Origin: Kitasatospora humi
GTDB lineage: Bacteria > Actinomycetota > Actinomycetes > Streptomycetales > Streptomycetaceae
Assembly (NCBI RefSeq): GCF_020907985.1
Contig: NZ_JAJJPA010000011.1
Span: 62,001 to 126,000, forward strand
Direction of reading: 5' to 3'
DNA: 64,000 nt
Shown here: piece by piece, positions 42,450 to 52,999 of the stretch
Layout of the letters: every line of letters begins with the position of its first letter
Position numbering within the stretch: the first letter of the stretch is position 1
Program-made: the position numbers and the translations under genes
Notes under the pieces: generated by a model
Told to the model about the DNA's origin: nothing
The model's database searches: none
The model's input: only the letters and a program-made list of their open reading frames with translations

Positions 42450-44135
42450 TCAGCTGGTGGCGACGTGGACGGCCCGTCCGTCGACGAAGGTCATCCGGAC
42501 CTTGGCCGAGCCGATCTCTTCGACCGGGCCCGCGAACGGGTCGCGGTCGAGCACCACCAGGTCGGCGCACTTGCCCGGTTCGACGGTGCCTGTCTCGGCG
42601 TCGAGGTGGTTCGCCCAGGCGCTGCCGGCCGTGTAGGCGGTGAAGGCCTGGGTGAGTGTCAGCGCCTGCTCCGGGTAGAAGGGCGGGCGGTCGGCGCCGC
42701 CGCCCACGGCCTGGCGGGGCACCGACCGGTTGACGGCGACATGGATGCCCCAGAGCGGGTTGGGGCTGCTCACCGACCAGTCGCTGCCGGCGACCAGTCG
42801 CGCGCCGGCCCGGGCCAGGTCGCCGAACGGGTACTGCAGGGCAGCCCGTTCGGTGCCGAGGAAGGGGATGGTGAGCTCGTCCATCTGCGGTTCGTGGGCG
42901 GCCCACAGGGCCTGGATGTTGGCTGCGGCGCCGAGGCCGGCGAACCGCTTGACGTCGTCCGGGTGGACGACCTGGAGGTGGGCCAGGTGGTGGCGGTTGT
43001 CGTTGGCGCCGTTCACCCTCCGGGCCAGCTCCAGCGCGTCCAGCACCTCGCGCACGGCCCGGTCGCCCAGCGCGTGGAAGTGCAACTGGAAGCCGAGCGC
43101 GTCGAGTCGGGGCACGGCTTCCCGGAGCACCGCCGGATCGACGAAGCTGAGGCCCGAGTTGGCGGTGGCGCAGCCGCAGGCGTCGAGATAGGGCTCCAGC
43201 ATGCTCGCGGTGAAGTTCTCCGCGATGCCGTCCTGCATGATCTTGACGGTGGTGGCGTTGAACCGGCCGATCCGGCCGTGCCGTCGGCGTTCCACCAGCT
43301 CCGGGATCTGCTCGGTGCCGCGCCGGCGGTCCCACCAGAGCGCGCCGACCACGCGCGCCAGGAGCGATCCGTCGCGGGCGGCGTCGAGGTACACGGGGTA
43401 GTTGTCGGGGTTGCCGGGAAAACTGCCGATCATGGCGTCCTGCCAGGCGGTGACGCCGAGCGAGAACAGGTACCGCTGCGCGGCCAGCAGCCCGGCCCGC
43501 GCCTCGGCCGGGGTGGCGACCGGCACGTGCCGGGCCACCAGCTCCATGGCGCCCTCCTGGAGGGCGCCGACCGGGGTGCCGTCCGGCTCGCGCTCGATCC
43601 GGCCGTCGGCGGGGTCCGCGGTGCGGCGGTCCACGCGGGCCAGTTCCAGGGCGCGGCTGTTGACCCAGGCGCCGTGCCCGTCGCGGTTGGTGAGCAGCAC
43701 CGGGCGGTGCGGGACGACGGCGTCGAGCATGGCCCGGGTGGGGATGCCGTCGGGGAAGGCGTCCATCGACCAGCCGCCGCCGCAGATCCACTCGGCCTGC
43801 GGGTGCTCGGCCGCATAGGCGGCGACGGTGGCCAGATAGTCGTCGATGCTGTGCTGTTCGGACAGGTCGCAGCGGAGCAACTGCACTCCGGCGACCACGG
43901 GATGCACGTGGGCGTCCTGGAATCCGGGTGCCAGCAGGCCGCCGTCGAGGTCGATCACCTCGGTCGCCGGGCCGGTCAACTGCTCGTGCAGCTCGCGCTC
44001 GTCGCCGACCGCGAGGATGCGGCCGTCGCGGACGGCGACGGCGGCCGGCACCGGCCCGGTGCCGGTCGCGGTGAACACCCGTCCGCCGCGGAAGAGTGAG
44101 TCGGCAGGACGGCGTGACGGTTCGTCAGGAGCCAT
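42450..44135 (-). CDS. Metal-dependent amidohydrolase (YtcJ type)
   Basis: 561 residues of the amidohydrolase superfamily, YtcJ-like. LFRGGRVFTATG opens the composite domain, LLAPGFQDAHVHP gives the HxH metal ligands, LGFQLHFHALGDRAVREV the next His, RLVAGSDWSVSSPNPLWGI the late Asp, and LDAETGTVEPGKCADLVVLDRDP closes the barrel. Members hydrolyse N-acyl or cyclic amides; this one's substrate is unknown. It is the first gene of the operon, followed by the transporter genes, and faces a double palindrome and the TetR gene 107 bases away. Confidence 0.85.
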   Translation of the reverse strand: MAPDEPSRRPADSLFRGGRVFTATGTGPVPAAVAVRDGRILAVGDERELHEQLTGPATEVIDLDGGLLAPGFQDAHVHPVVAGVQLLRCDLSEQHSIDDYLATVAAYAAEHPQAEWICGGGWSMDAFPDGIPTRAMLDAVVPHRPVLLTNRDGHGAWVNSRALELARVDRRTADPADGRIEREPDGTPVGALQEGAMELVARHVPVATPAEARAGLLAAQRYLFSLGVTAWQDAMIGSFPGNPDNYPVYLDAARDGSLLARVVGALWWDRRRGTEQIPELVERRRHGRIGRFNATTVKIMQDGIAENFTASMLEPYLDACGCATANSGLSFVDPAVLREAVPRLDALGFQLHFHALGDRAVREVLDALELARRVNGANDNRHHLAHLQVVHPDDVKRFAGLGAAANIQALWAAHEPQMDELTIPFLGTERAALQYPFGDLARAGARLVAGSDWSVSSPNPLWGIHVAVNRSVPRQAVGGGADRPPFYPEQALTLTQAFTAYTAGSAWANHLDAETGTVEPGKCADLVVLDRDPFAGPVEEIGSAKVRMTFVDGRAVHVATS

Positions 44136-44181
44136 GGGCGGGTCCTTCCCGAGTGGTGGTGAGGAGGAGTGAAGCGCTGCG

Positions 44182-44204
44182 CAACGGTGTTGTCAACGGT
44201 GTTG
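44182..44204. promoter_or_regulatory. TetR double-palindrome operator, site 1
   Basis: CAACGGTGTTG (44182-44192), one base, then CAACGGTGTTG (44194-44204), within a larger palindrome GCGCAAC...GTTGCGC (44179-44207). It lies between the divergent amidohydrolase and TetR genes. The same CAAC-N3-GTTG pair recurs at 44989-45011. Confidence 0.75.
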
Positions 44205-44241
44205 CGCGCACCCGGGATCCGGTCGTTACACTGGCGGCACC

Positions 44242-44967
44242 ATGTCGAATACAGCCTCGAACCCGTCCTCCCCGCGGGCTGCGGCGCCCCCCGCCCGCGC
44301 GCGCAACCGGCGCTCGGGGAGCCAGCTCAGCCCGGAAACGATCATCGAAGCCAGCCTGCGGATAGCCGCTCGCGGCAGCGCGGACGCCTTCACCGTGCGG
44401 CGCCTCGGCGAGGAGCTGGGCGCCGATCCGACCGCCGTCTACCGGCACTTCCGCGACAAGGACGACCTGCTGCTGGAGGTGGCCGACCGCACCCTCGGCG
44501 AGGTGCTGGACAGCATCCCCGAGGGCCTCGGCTGGCAGGACCGGATCCGCGCCCTGGCCGACGGCTCGCTCGCGGTCGCGCTCAAGTACCCGGCCGTGGC
44601 CTCGGCGATGGCCAGCCGGACCACCCGCCGGGCCAACGAGTTCCGCGTCGTGGAGCTGATCCTCGGCGCGGTCACCGAAGCCGGCCTGACCGGCGCCGAG
44701 GCGGCGGTCCACTACCGGATGGTCGGCGACTCGCTGCTCGCCCTGGTCGGCCAGCGTGCTGCCTACCTGCTCTTCTCCGCCGAGGCGCGGGCGGCGGACG
44801 AAGCCTCCTGGACCCGGGAGTACCGGCTGGTCGACCCGGTCGCGTTCCCGCAGATCACGGCGGTGGCCGAGGAGTTGGCGCAGGTCACCCAGGACGGGGT
44901 CTACCGGGCACGGGTCGAGGCGCTGATCACGGCGATCGAGCGGCGGGCCGCGGAGTTGGCCACGTAG
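44242..44967 (+). CDS. TetR-family regulator of the transporter/amine oxidase regulon
   Basis: 241 residues. The helix-turn-helix is SPETIIEASLRIAARGSADAFTVRRLGEELGADPTAVYRHFRDKDDLL, with a TetR C-terminal domain of the VTEAGLTGAEAAVHYRMVGD type. A disordered basic N-terminus (about 30 residues) precedes it. Palindromic sites of the same design flank the gene on both sides. It therefore probably represses itself, the amidohydrolase/ABC operon and the amine oxidase, and is released by a substrate of these enzymes. Confidence 0.85.
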   Translation: MSNTASNPSSPRAAAPPARARNRRSGSQLSPETIIEASLRIAARGSADAFTVRRLGEELGADPTAVYRHFRDKDDLLLEVADRTLGEVLDSIPEGLGWQDRIRALADGSLAVALKYPAVASAMASRTTRRANEFRVVELILGAVTEAGLTGAEAAVHYRMVGDSLLALVGQRAAYLLFSAEARAADEASWTREYRLVDPVAFPQITAVAEELAQVTQDGVYRARVEALITAIERRAAELAT

Positions 44968-44988
44968 TCCGGCAACGGTCAATCTGCA

Positions 44989-45011
44989 CAACACCGTTGA
45001 CAACGGCGTTG
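44989..45011. promoter_or_regulatory. TetR double-palindrome operator, site 2
   Basis: CAACACCGTTG (44989-44999), one base, then CAACGGCGTTG (45001-45011): the same pair of CAAC-N3-GTTG elements with a 12-base period as at 44182-44204. It lies 57 bases before the amine oxidase start. A further half-site, CAACGGTCAA, is at about 44973. Confidence 0.75.
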
Positions 45012-45067
45012 CGGAGCCGTTCACTCCTGGTCAACCGTTCTCTCCCCCCACAGAGAGGGGTTCTCCC

Positions 45068-46786
<1,719 letters not shown>

Positions 46787-47007
46787 GCCGCAGGTCCTCC
46801 AGGCTGTCCACCACAAGTGCCTTGAAGGAGCGGGCGAGGCGGGGCGAACACCTTCAGGCGCTGGCGGGGAAGAACAGCGGACCCGATGATCTCCGGCCGG
46901 TTCTTCGACGGTGTTCTGACAGGTGCCAGGCCTTCCGGCGGAACCGGTCGAGGACATGGGTGGGCGAGGAGAGGCGGGCCGGCTCGCCCTCGGCTGCGTG
47001 GGGTGCC

Positions 47008-47508
47008 TCAGCCGGCGACCGGGGCACCCGTGACACGGCGCTCGCCGCCGTTGCGCTGCTGCCAGAGGCGGTAGACCTCGACCGCCTCCTCGCGGGGCCG
47101 GTAGCGCATCGGCAGCCGGCGCTGGTCCCAGTCCTTGGCGAACTCCTCGTAGAAGGTGCCCAGTTCGAAGTACTTGCGGTCGTCGACGTAGTGGGGCTCG
47201 TAGGCCTCGCGGGTGGTGAGGAAGACGACCTCGTCCGGCGAGCAGTAGTACAGCGCGCCCAGGCACATCGGGCAGGGGTGGGCGAGGACGTAGATGGTGG
47301 TGCCGGTCAGGTGCTCGGTGCCGAGCTTGGTGCAGGCCTCGCGGACGGCGAGGATCTCCGCGTGCGCGGTGGGGTCGTTGGTCTGGGCCACCTTGTTGGG
47401 GCTCTCGGCCAGGATCCGGCCGTCCTTGACGATGACGGTCGCGAACGGGCGGCCGCCCTCGGCGACGTTCTGGCGGGCGATGTCGATGGTGCGCTGGATG
47501 AAGTCCAC
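47008..47508 (-). CDS. Guanine deaminase-like nucleoside/base deaminase
   Basis: 166 residues from GTG 47508 (AAGGGG precedes it). It has the cytidine deaminase-like zinc motifs TAHAEILAVREAC (HAE) and HPCPMCLGALYY (PCxxC), and the extended C-terminal tail of the guanine deaminase group (YVDDRKYFELGTFYEEFAKDW). It converts guanine or a related amino-heterocycle to the oxo form with release of ammonia. It is the last gene of the carbonic anhydrase/cyanase set, which suggests a role in nitrogen scavenging. Confidence 0.8.
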   Translation of the reverse strand: MDFIQRTIDIARQNVAEGGRPFATVIVKDGRILAESPNKVAQTNDPTAHAEILAVREACTKLGTEHLTGTTIYVLAHPCPMCLGALYYCSPDEVVFLTTREAYEPHYVDDRKYFELGTFYEEFAKDWDQRRLPMRYRPREEAVEVYRLWQQRNGGERRVTGAPVAG

Positions 47509-47592
47509 GGCTGCCCCTTCGAGGTGTCGGCTACGGGATGGGGAGCGGTGGCGGGGCGGGCCGACGGTGACCCGCCCCGCCAAGGGGGTGGG

Positions 47593-48063
47593 TCAGAAGG
47601 GCTTGGTCGGCAGGTACTTGCCGTCCAGGGTGATCACGGCGCGCTCGCCGCCCTCGGGGTCGGCGACCTTCTTCACATCCAGCTTGAAGTTGATCGCGGA
47701 GATGATGCCGTCGCCGAACTGCTCGTGGACCAGGGCCTTGAGAGTGGTGCCGTAGACCTGCAGCATCTCGTAGAAGCGGTACATGGTCGGGTCGGTCGGG
47801 ATCCGGTTCGGCATCGAGCCGCGGACCGGGATGGTCTGCAGCAGCGTCGCCGCGTCGCCATCCAGGCCCAGCAGCTCGGCGACGGCCTCGGCGGACTTCT
47901 CCGGCAGCGGGTGCTGGCCGAGCACGGCGGCGGTGGTGAAGGCCACCGACAGGCCGGCGGCGTCGGCGACCTGCTGCCAGGTGAGGTCCTTACGGGTCTT
48001 GGCCGCGACGGCGGTGGCCGCCAGGGCCTCGCGAGCGGTGGGGTCGAACTGGGCGTGCACCAT
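47593..48063 (-). CDS. cynS: Cyanase (cyanate hydratase)
   Basis: 156 residues, the full family length. The N-terminal helical part ([35 protein letters not shown]) and C-terminal catalytic part ([32 protein letters not shown]) contain the catalytic Arg (RFYE), Glu and Ser (ISAINF) of cyanases. It decomposes cyanate with bicarbonate to ammonia and CO2 as a decamer. The carbonic anhydrase gene upstream supplies bicarbonate, and a CynR-like regulator is divergent. Confidence 0.95.
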   Translation of the reverse strand: MVHAQFDPTAREALAATAVAAKTRKDLTWQQVADAAGLSVAFTTAAVLGQHPLPEKSAEAVAELLGLDGDAATLLQTIPVRGSMPNRIPTDPTMYRFYEMLQVYGTTLKALVHEQFGDGIISAINFKLDVKKVADPEGGERAVITLDGKYLPTKPF

Positions 48064-48182
48064 GATCTGTACGTCCTTCTCTCAGTGTGCTACTTCACGG
48101 GCGGGCGGGTGGGACGGGGTGGGGTGGCGGGACGCGGAGTTGGCGCGCCACCGCAGGCGGGGAACCGGAGCCGGGGGAGGGG

Positions 48183-48770
48183 TCAGGCCGCCAGCACGGG
48201 GTCGGCGGTGCTCAGCTCCTCGACGCGACCGGTGGGGATGTCGTACACCCAGCCGTGCAGGGCGACCTCCCGCTTCGCCAGCGCACGGGCGACCGAGGGG
48301 TGGGTGGCCAGGTTCGCCAGTTGGGCGAGCACGTTCTGCCGCACCAGGGCGAGAACGCCACTGCCGGCGGTGGCACGGGCCCGGGAGGCGTCCGCGTGCC
48401 GCAGCCAGGCGGCGACGGCCGGGGCATGGCTGAGGTCGTGGCCCTGGGCGAGGGCGGTCATCGCGCCGCACGCGGAGTGGCCGCAGACGACGATGTCCTT
48501 CACGCCCAGTGCGGCGACGGCGTACTCGATGCTCGCCGCCACCCCGTCGGCCACAGGACTGTGGGCGGGCACCAGGTTGCCGGCGGTTCGGATGACGAAG
48601 AGGTCACCCGGGTCGGTGCCGGTGATCAGCTCGGGCACGACGCGGGCGTCGGAGCAGCTGATGAACAGCGTGTGAGGTGCGTGATGTGTGGCCAGACGGG
48701 CGAAGAGCTCCGCCTTGGCCGGGAAGACGTGCTGCTGGAAACGGGCGACGCCCGCGGTGAGGTCCTGCAC
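48183..48770 (-). CDS. cynT: Beta-class carbonic anhydrase
   Basis: 195 residues with the zinc ligands of beta carbonic anhydrases: FISCSDARVVPEL (Cys and the Asp/Arg dyad) and VCGHSACGAM (His and Cys). It replenishes bicarbonate consumed by cyanase, the role of CynT in cyanate operons. It is the promoter-proximal gene of the set; a 119-base gap separates it from cynS. Confidence 0.93.
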   Translation of the reverse strand: MQDLTAGVARFQQHVFPAKAELFARLATHHAPHTLFISCSDARVVPELITGTDPGDLFVIRTAGNLVPAHSPVADGVAASIEYAVAALGVKDIVVCGHSACGAMTALAQGHDLSHAPAVAAWLRHADASRARATAGSGVLALVRQNVLAQLANLATHPSVARALAKREVALHGWVYDIPTGRVEELSTADPVLAA

Positions 48771-48870
48771 GGGTCACTCCCTTCAGGTGGTGGTCCGCCC
48801 TTGTGGGCCGGTGAGATCCACCATGCATGACCTGCGTCTATAGAGTCCAAGAGCCATTAGCCATGGGAGC

Positions 48871-48887
48871 TATAGGTCATATCTATA
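48871..48887. promoter_or_regulatory. CynR-type operator
   Basis: TATAG-N7-CTATA (48871-48887) is a perfect inverted repeat of the LysR box type, 9 bases before the regulator's start and 100 bases before the divergent carbonic anhydrase gene. A second CTATAG half-site lies at about 48838-48843. Confidence 0.65.
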
Positions 48888-48896
48888 ATCCTTCCC

Positions 48897-49808
48897 ATGG
48901 CTGTTCTCGAACTGCGCCACCTGCGCTATCTGCTCGCCGTGGCCGACCACGGCAACTTCACCCGGGCCGCCGAGGAACTGCACATCTCGCAGCCCACGCT
49001 CTCCCAGCAGATCAAGCAGTTGGAGCGGACCCTGGGCACCCGGCTCCTGGACCGCACCGGCCGCACGGTCCGGCTCACCGACGCCGGTGCCGTCTACACC
49101 GACCACGCCCGGCGCGCGCTGCGGGACCTGGCTGCCGCCGAGCGCGCCATCCACGACGTCAAGGACCTCTCCCGCGGGCAGCTGCGGCTGGCGGTGACGC
49201 CGACGTTCACGGCCTACCTCGTCGGTCCGCTCGCCGCCGAACTCCACACCCGCCACCCCGGCATCGCGCTGACCGTGCGGCAGGCGAGTCAGGACCGCAT
49301 CGAAGCGGGCCTGCTGACCGACGAGTTCGACCTCGGCATCGCCTTCCAGGGCCGCCATCTGCCCGGCGTCACCGCCACCGCCCTGTTCACCGAGGCGCTC
49401 ACCCTGGTCACCGGCACCCGGTGTCCCGCTGCCGACCAGGCCGGTCCGCTACCCGTGAGGGGCCTCGCCGACCGGCAACTCGCGCTGCTCAGTGGCGACT
49501 TCGCCACTCGCGGTCACATCGACGGCTACTTCGCACAGCACCGTGTCAGCCCGCGCATCGCCGTTGAGGCCAACTCGGTCCAGGCCCTCACCGAGATCGT
49601 CCAGCGCACCCCGCTCGCCACCGTCCTCCCCGACGCCGTCACCCACGAGCACCCCCGCCTCGCCCGCGTCGTCCTTGACCCGCCCCTCCCCACCCGCACC
49701 GTCACCCTCCTCCGACGCGCCGACGCCTACCAGAGCGCCGCCACCCGCGCCTTCACCGACCTCACCCACGACTTCGTCCGCACCCGCGGGTACGCACAGC
49801 CGTCCTGA
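48897..49808 (+). CDS. cynR: LysR-family regulator, CynR type
   Basis: 303 residues. The winged helix-turn-helix at the N-terminus reads LRHLRYLLAVADHGNFTRAAEELHISQPTLSQQIKQLERTLG, and the C-terminal periplasmic-binding-like effector domain starts at about residue 92 (GQLRLAVTPTFTAYLVGPL). The divergent arrangement with cynT-cynS and the LysR box next to its start make it the probable cyanate-responsive activator, repressing its own gene. Confidence 0.88.
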   Translation: MAVLELRHLRYLLAVADHGNFTRAAEELHISQPTLSQQIKQLERTLGTRLLDRTGRTVRLTDAGAVYTDHARRALRDLAAAERAIHDVKDLSRGQLRLAVTPTFTAYLVGPLAAELHTRHPGIALTVRQASQDRIEAGLLTDEFDLGIAFQGRHLPGVTATALFTEALTLVTGTRCPAADQAGPLPVRGLADRQLALLSGDFATRGHIDGYFAQHRVSPRIAVEANSVQALTEIVQRTPLATVLPDAVTHEHPRLARVVLDPPLPTRTVTLLRRADAYQSAATRAFTDLTHDFVRTRGYAQPS

Positions 49809-50587
49809 GCGCCACTTCGATCGCCACCCCGTCCGGGCACCGCCGTCGTCGACGTTCAGCGGATGCCGCGACCGAATGGGTCCGCCACCGGGTTCGCCGA
49901 GGCGGGCGGCTGGGCGCGGCGGCGCTGGGTCGAACGCCTGAACCAACGCCGCCGCAACGCTGCCCGAGTATCGGGCGCCGATGCGCGACCGGAGCCCGAC
50001 CGCACCCACCACGGTGAACGTCCGGGTGCTGACCTACGGCCACCTGACCCCCACCTTCTCGTCCAACGAGTACAGCTACACCGGATGAGCCGGTGGAGTG
50101 GAGACACGATGACCGGCCGCTCAGGACGGGCCGGCGGGCCCACCTGTACCACTGAAATCGTCATGGCGCGGTAGGTCCTCGCAAAAGTCACCCTCTTGAG
50201 TGGATCTGCTTCAGGGAGGACTGCTGCAGCGAGCGCGGGCCACGAGCCTGGGACGAGTGTTGAGTGATCGGCCTGCGGCTGGTGCCGGCTCGTGCGCGGC
50301 AGGGTGAAGCCTTGCGGGAACGCCGCAGGGAGGGCCCGAGCAAGACCTGACGCGTACCTGGCTCGCGCGCCAAGTGCACTGAGGGACAGTCTTTTTGACT
50401 GACCATCAGCTATTCGTCAGCCCGCTATGCTGCTGCCGCTCTCAGCCTGCTGAACCACCCTTCGCACCAGGTGGCGTGGGCCGGCGCGGGCAGCCGGCCG
50501 CCCGCCTGCCTGCAGTCCGCCCGTGCCCGCGGAGCCGGCCGCCCGCGCTGCCCTTTCCGTAGCCCATTCGACCGTTTGAGGATGCTG
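49809..50587. other. Intergenic region with a possible gene remnant
   Basis: About 780 bases without a convincing complete gene. Near 50015-50087, read on the plus strand, a segment TVNVRVLTYGHLTPTFSSNE ending YSYTG and TGA resembles the signature of cadherin-like beta-sandwich domains, but it starts after a stop codon and has no gene context. The stretch 50190-50400 gives open frames on both strands without coding character. TTGACT at about 50395 lies in a small CAGTC/GACTG hairpin. The CvnA promoter is probably in the final 180 bases but was not pinned down. Confidence 0.35.
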
Positions 50588-52147
50588 ATGCTTCGTGCCG
50601 GATCGTCCCCCGGAAGTCGGCTCGCCACTGCCGTCCTGGTTTGCCTCACGCCCGCGGTCGTGATGGCCGCCACCGGTGTTCTTGCCGCGTCGGCGGCATC
50701 CCCTGGAACGCGGACCGGGATCGTCTGGTGCGGTTTGGTGGGAGCCGCCGGGGCGGTCGTCGAGACCCTGCGCCGCCGGCACGCCGTCGCCGTCGTGCGC
50801 GAGCAGTGCGCCCGGCAGGAGCAGGAGCTGCTCCGGCGGCTGGCGCGGCAGGAAGCCGGAATGGTGGAGCTGGCCCGAGTCGCGCTGCCCGAGGCGATTG
50901 CCAGGCTCCAGCGCGGCGACTTCCCCGATGACGTGCTGACGGCGTTCGAAACGACGGACACCGTCGCCGGCCCGGAGTTCCACCAGGCCCGGCTGGCGGT
51001 ACTCCGGGCCGTCCTCGAGGCCGTCGACAACGAGGAGGGCATGCGCGAGTCCGCGCAGCGGGCGTTCGTGAACATCGCCCGCCGCGTGCAGGCGATCGTC
51101 CACCGGCAGGCGGTGGACCTGCGCGCCATGGAGGACCGGCACGGCACGGACCCGGCCGTCTTCGAGGATCTGCTGCGCCTGGATCACGGGAACGCGCTGG
51201 TCGGCCGGCTCGCGGACAGCATCGCCGTGCTCGGCGGCGCCCGCCCCGGCCGGCAGTGGAACGCGGCCGTGCCCCTGTACAGCGTGTTGCGCGGGGGCAT
51301 GTCACGGATCCTGGACTACACGCGCGTCGAACTGCACCCGGTGTCCGACGTCGCCATCGTCGGCCCGGCGGTCGAACCGCTGATCCACGCGCTGGCGGAG
51401 CTGCTGGACAACGCGACCCGCTACTCCCCACCGCAGACCCGGGTCCATCTGACCGCCGTCGAGGTGCAGACCGGCATCGCCATCGAGATCGAGGACGGCG
51501 GCCTGAGCCTGGGTGAGGAAGGCCGGGCGCGTGCCGAGCGGATGCTGCACGAGGCGCAGGCCGGCCTCGACCTCAACGACCTCGGCGAAACGCCGCGACT
51601 GGGCCTGGCCGTGGTGGGCAGACTCGCGCACGCCTACGGATTCCAGGTCTCGCTGCGGCCCTCCGCGTACGGTGGCGTGCGTGCCGTGCTGATCGTTCCT
51701 CAGCACCTCATCACCACGGCACCGGCCACCGGTCGGGCACACGGTCTCGGCGGCATGGCCTCAGAGTCCCGGCCGGCCCCCGGTACCGCGATGCCCTCGA
51801 CGGCCGGGCCGCGCCGTCAGGGACCGGCGACGGCACCGGTTCCCGCAGCACGCTCGTCGCACCGACCCCTGCCGCGCGCCACGGCGGAATCCGAGCCGGC
51901 AGGGCCCGATGCCGTTCCGGTGGTGGGTGACCGGACCCCCAACGGCCTGCCGCAACGCCGCCGGCACGCGGCACCGTCCCGCGCGGGAGCGCCGACCCGT
52001 GCCCAGGTCCGCGAGCCGGCCCCGGAACCGGTCCAGCCCGGTATGTGGCTCGCCGCATTCCACGACGGGGTGAACGGCCGTGCGCCGTCCACCGCGACCG
52101 GCGGCGGCCACACCAGTGAAGAGTCCCCAGGGAAGGGGGAGCAGTGA
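50588..52147 (+). CDS. cvnA: Conservon sensor kinase-like protein CvnA
   Basis: 519 residues from ATG 50588, chosen over the ATG six bases upstream because GAGG lies at the right distance. One or two N-terminal membrane helices (LATAVLVCLTPAVVMAATGV and GIVWCGLVGAAGAVV) precede a cytoplasmic dimer helix with RRVQAIVHRQAVDLRAMEDR and a HATPase domain (AELLDNATRYSPPQTRVHL, LGLAVVGRLAHAYGFQVSL). The kinase His box is atypical, as in all conservon CvnA proteins, which bind and release CvnD-type G proteins rather than run a phosphorelay. The C-terminal 120 residues are Pro/Ala-rich. It overlaps CvnB by GTGA. Confidence 0.88.
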   Translation: MLRAGSSPGSRLATAVLVCLTPAVVMAATGVLAASAASPGTRTGIVWCGLVGAAGAVVETLRRRHAVAVVREQCARQEQELLRRLARQEAGMVELARVALPEAIARLQRGDFPDDVLTAFETTDTVAGPEFHQARLAVLRAVLEAVDNEEGMRESAQRAFVNIARRVQAIVHRQAVDLRAMEDRHGTDPAVFEDLLRLDHGNALVGRLADSIAVLGGARPGRQWNAAVPLYSVLRGGMSRILDYTRVELHPVSDVAIVGPAVEPLIHALAELLDNATRYSPPQTRVHLTAVEVQTGIAIEIEDGGLSLGEEGRARAERMLHEAQAGLDLNDLGETPRLGLAVVGRLAHAYGFQVSLRPSAYGGVRAVLIVPQHLITTAPATGRAHGLGGMASESRPAPGTAMPSTAGPRRQGPATAPVPAARSSHRPLPRATAESEPAGPDAVPVVGDRTPNGLPQRRRHAAPSRAGAPTRAQVREPAPEPVQPGMWLAAFHDGVNGRAPSTATGGGHTSEESPGKGEQ

Positions 52148-52551
52148 GTCAGCAACGGAGCAACATGGACTGGATGCTCAGGGACCTGGCGGAGGGCGTC
52201 CCGCACACCCGGCACATCGTCCTGCTCTCGGCCGACGGCTTGCGGATGGCCCAGCACGGTACCGACCCCGACACCGCCGACCGCCTCGCCGCCGCCTGCG
52301 CGGGCCTGCAGAGCCTGGCCGCCGCGGTGGGACACGAGTTCCCGCACGGCGATGGCCGGATGCGGCTGGTGGTGATCGAGGTGAGCGGCGGCTTCTTCTA
52401 CCTGATGGCGGCCGGTCCCCGCGCCTACCTCGCGGTCCTGGCCGACGAGGGGGTGGATGCCGGTCTGGTGGGGCAGCGGATGCGGGATCTGGTCGCACGG
52501 ATCGGCGAGCACCTCAGCGCGCCCGTCCGCAGCAGCGAGCCGACCGCGTGA
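52144..52551 (+). CDS. cvnB: Conservon roadblock/LC7 protein CvnB
   Basis: 135 residues of the roadblock/LC7 family: NMDWMLRDLAEGVPHTRHIVLLSADGLRMA, a second segment VVIEVSGGFFYLMAAGPRAYLAVLAD, and a helical C-terminus. Such proteins act as MglB-like GTPase-activating or scaffold partners of CvnD. The GTG is inside the cvnA stop; the ATG of cvnC follows 73 bases later. Confidence 0.9.
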   Translation: MSQQRSNMDWMLRDLAEGVPHTRHIVLLSADGLRMAQHGTDPDTADRLAAACAGLQSLAAAVGHEFPHGDGRMRLVVIEVSGGFFYLMAAGPRAYLAVLADEGVDAGLVGQRMRDLVARIGEHLSAPVRSSEPTA

Positions 52552-52624
52552 TCGGGCGAACCGGCCGGACGCCCAACGCATGCGCACCACGTGGATCCGG
52601 CCATGAGCACAGCAGGGCACGGGC

Positions 52625-52999
52625 ATGAGCGCAGCCGATCAGGACACCGTCGATCAGGACTGGGACGAAGGCAATCCCGAACGTCTCTACGTGATCGCAC
52701 GAGGCCGCAGCCCGCTGGCCGCACACACCACCTTCGACCTGGTCACCCTGATCATCTCCCGCTCCCAGCCCACCCCCACGATGCAGCCCGAGCACGCGGC
52801 GATCCTGCGCATCTGCGGCTCGCCGCTCTCCGTGGCCGAGGTCTCCGCCTACCTGCGCCTGCCGGCGAGCCTGGTCACCGTGCTGCTGGCGGACCTGCAC
52901 GCCGAGAAGCGGATCGAGGTCCGCGCGCCCATCCCGAAGGCGGCCCTTCCCGCCCGTTCCCTGTTGGAGGCAGTGATCCATGGACTTCAGCGGCTCTGA
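52625..52999 (+). CDS. cvnC: Conservon DUF742 protein CvnC
   Basis: 124 residues of the DUF742 family: ERLYVIARGRSPLAAHTTFDLVTLI at the N-terminus, then a winged-helix-like core (AILRICGSPLSVAEVSAYLRLPASLVTVLLADL) and VIHGLQRL at the end. Its role in the conservon complex is unknown but conserved. Its end overlaps cvnD by 20 bases. Confidence 0.9.
   Translation: MSAADQDTVDQDWDEGNPERLYVIARGRSPLAAHTTFDLVTLIISRSQPTPTMQPEHAAILRICGSPLSVAEVSAYLRLPASLVTVLLADLHAEKRIEVRAPIPKAALPARSLLEAVIHGLQRL

Noticed and set aside
46854..47036. Small minus-strand frame with PTHVLDRFRRKAWHLSEHRRR, reminiscent of an ISL3-type transposase start
   Set aside because: The similarity is limited to a few residues, the frame ends after 60 codons, and no inverted repeats or target duplications were found.
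50188..50406. Open frames on both strands in the gap before CvnA, considered as an insertion-sequence or reverse-transcriptase remnant
   Set aside because: No conserved motif holds over more than a few residues, and stops interrupt each possible match.
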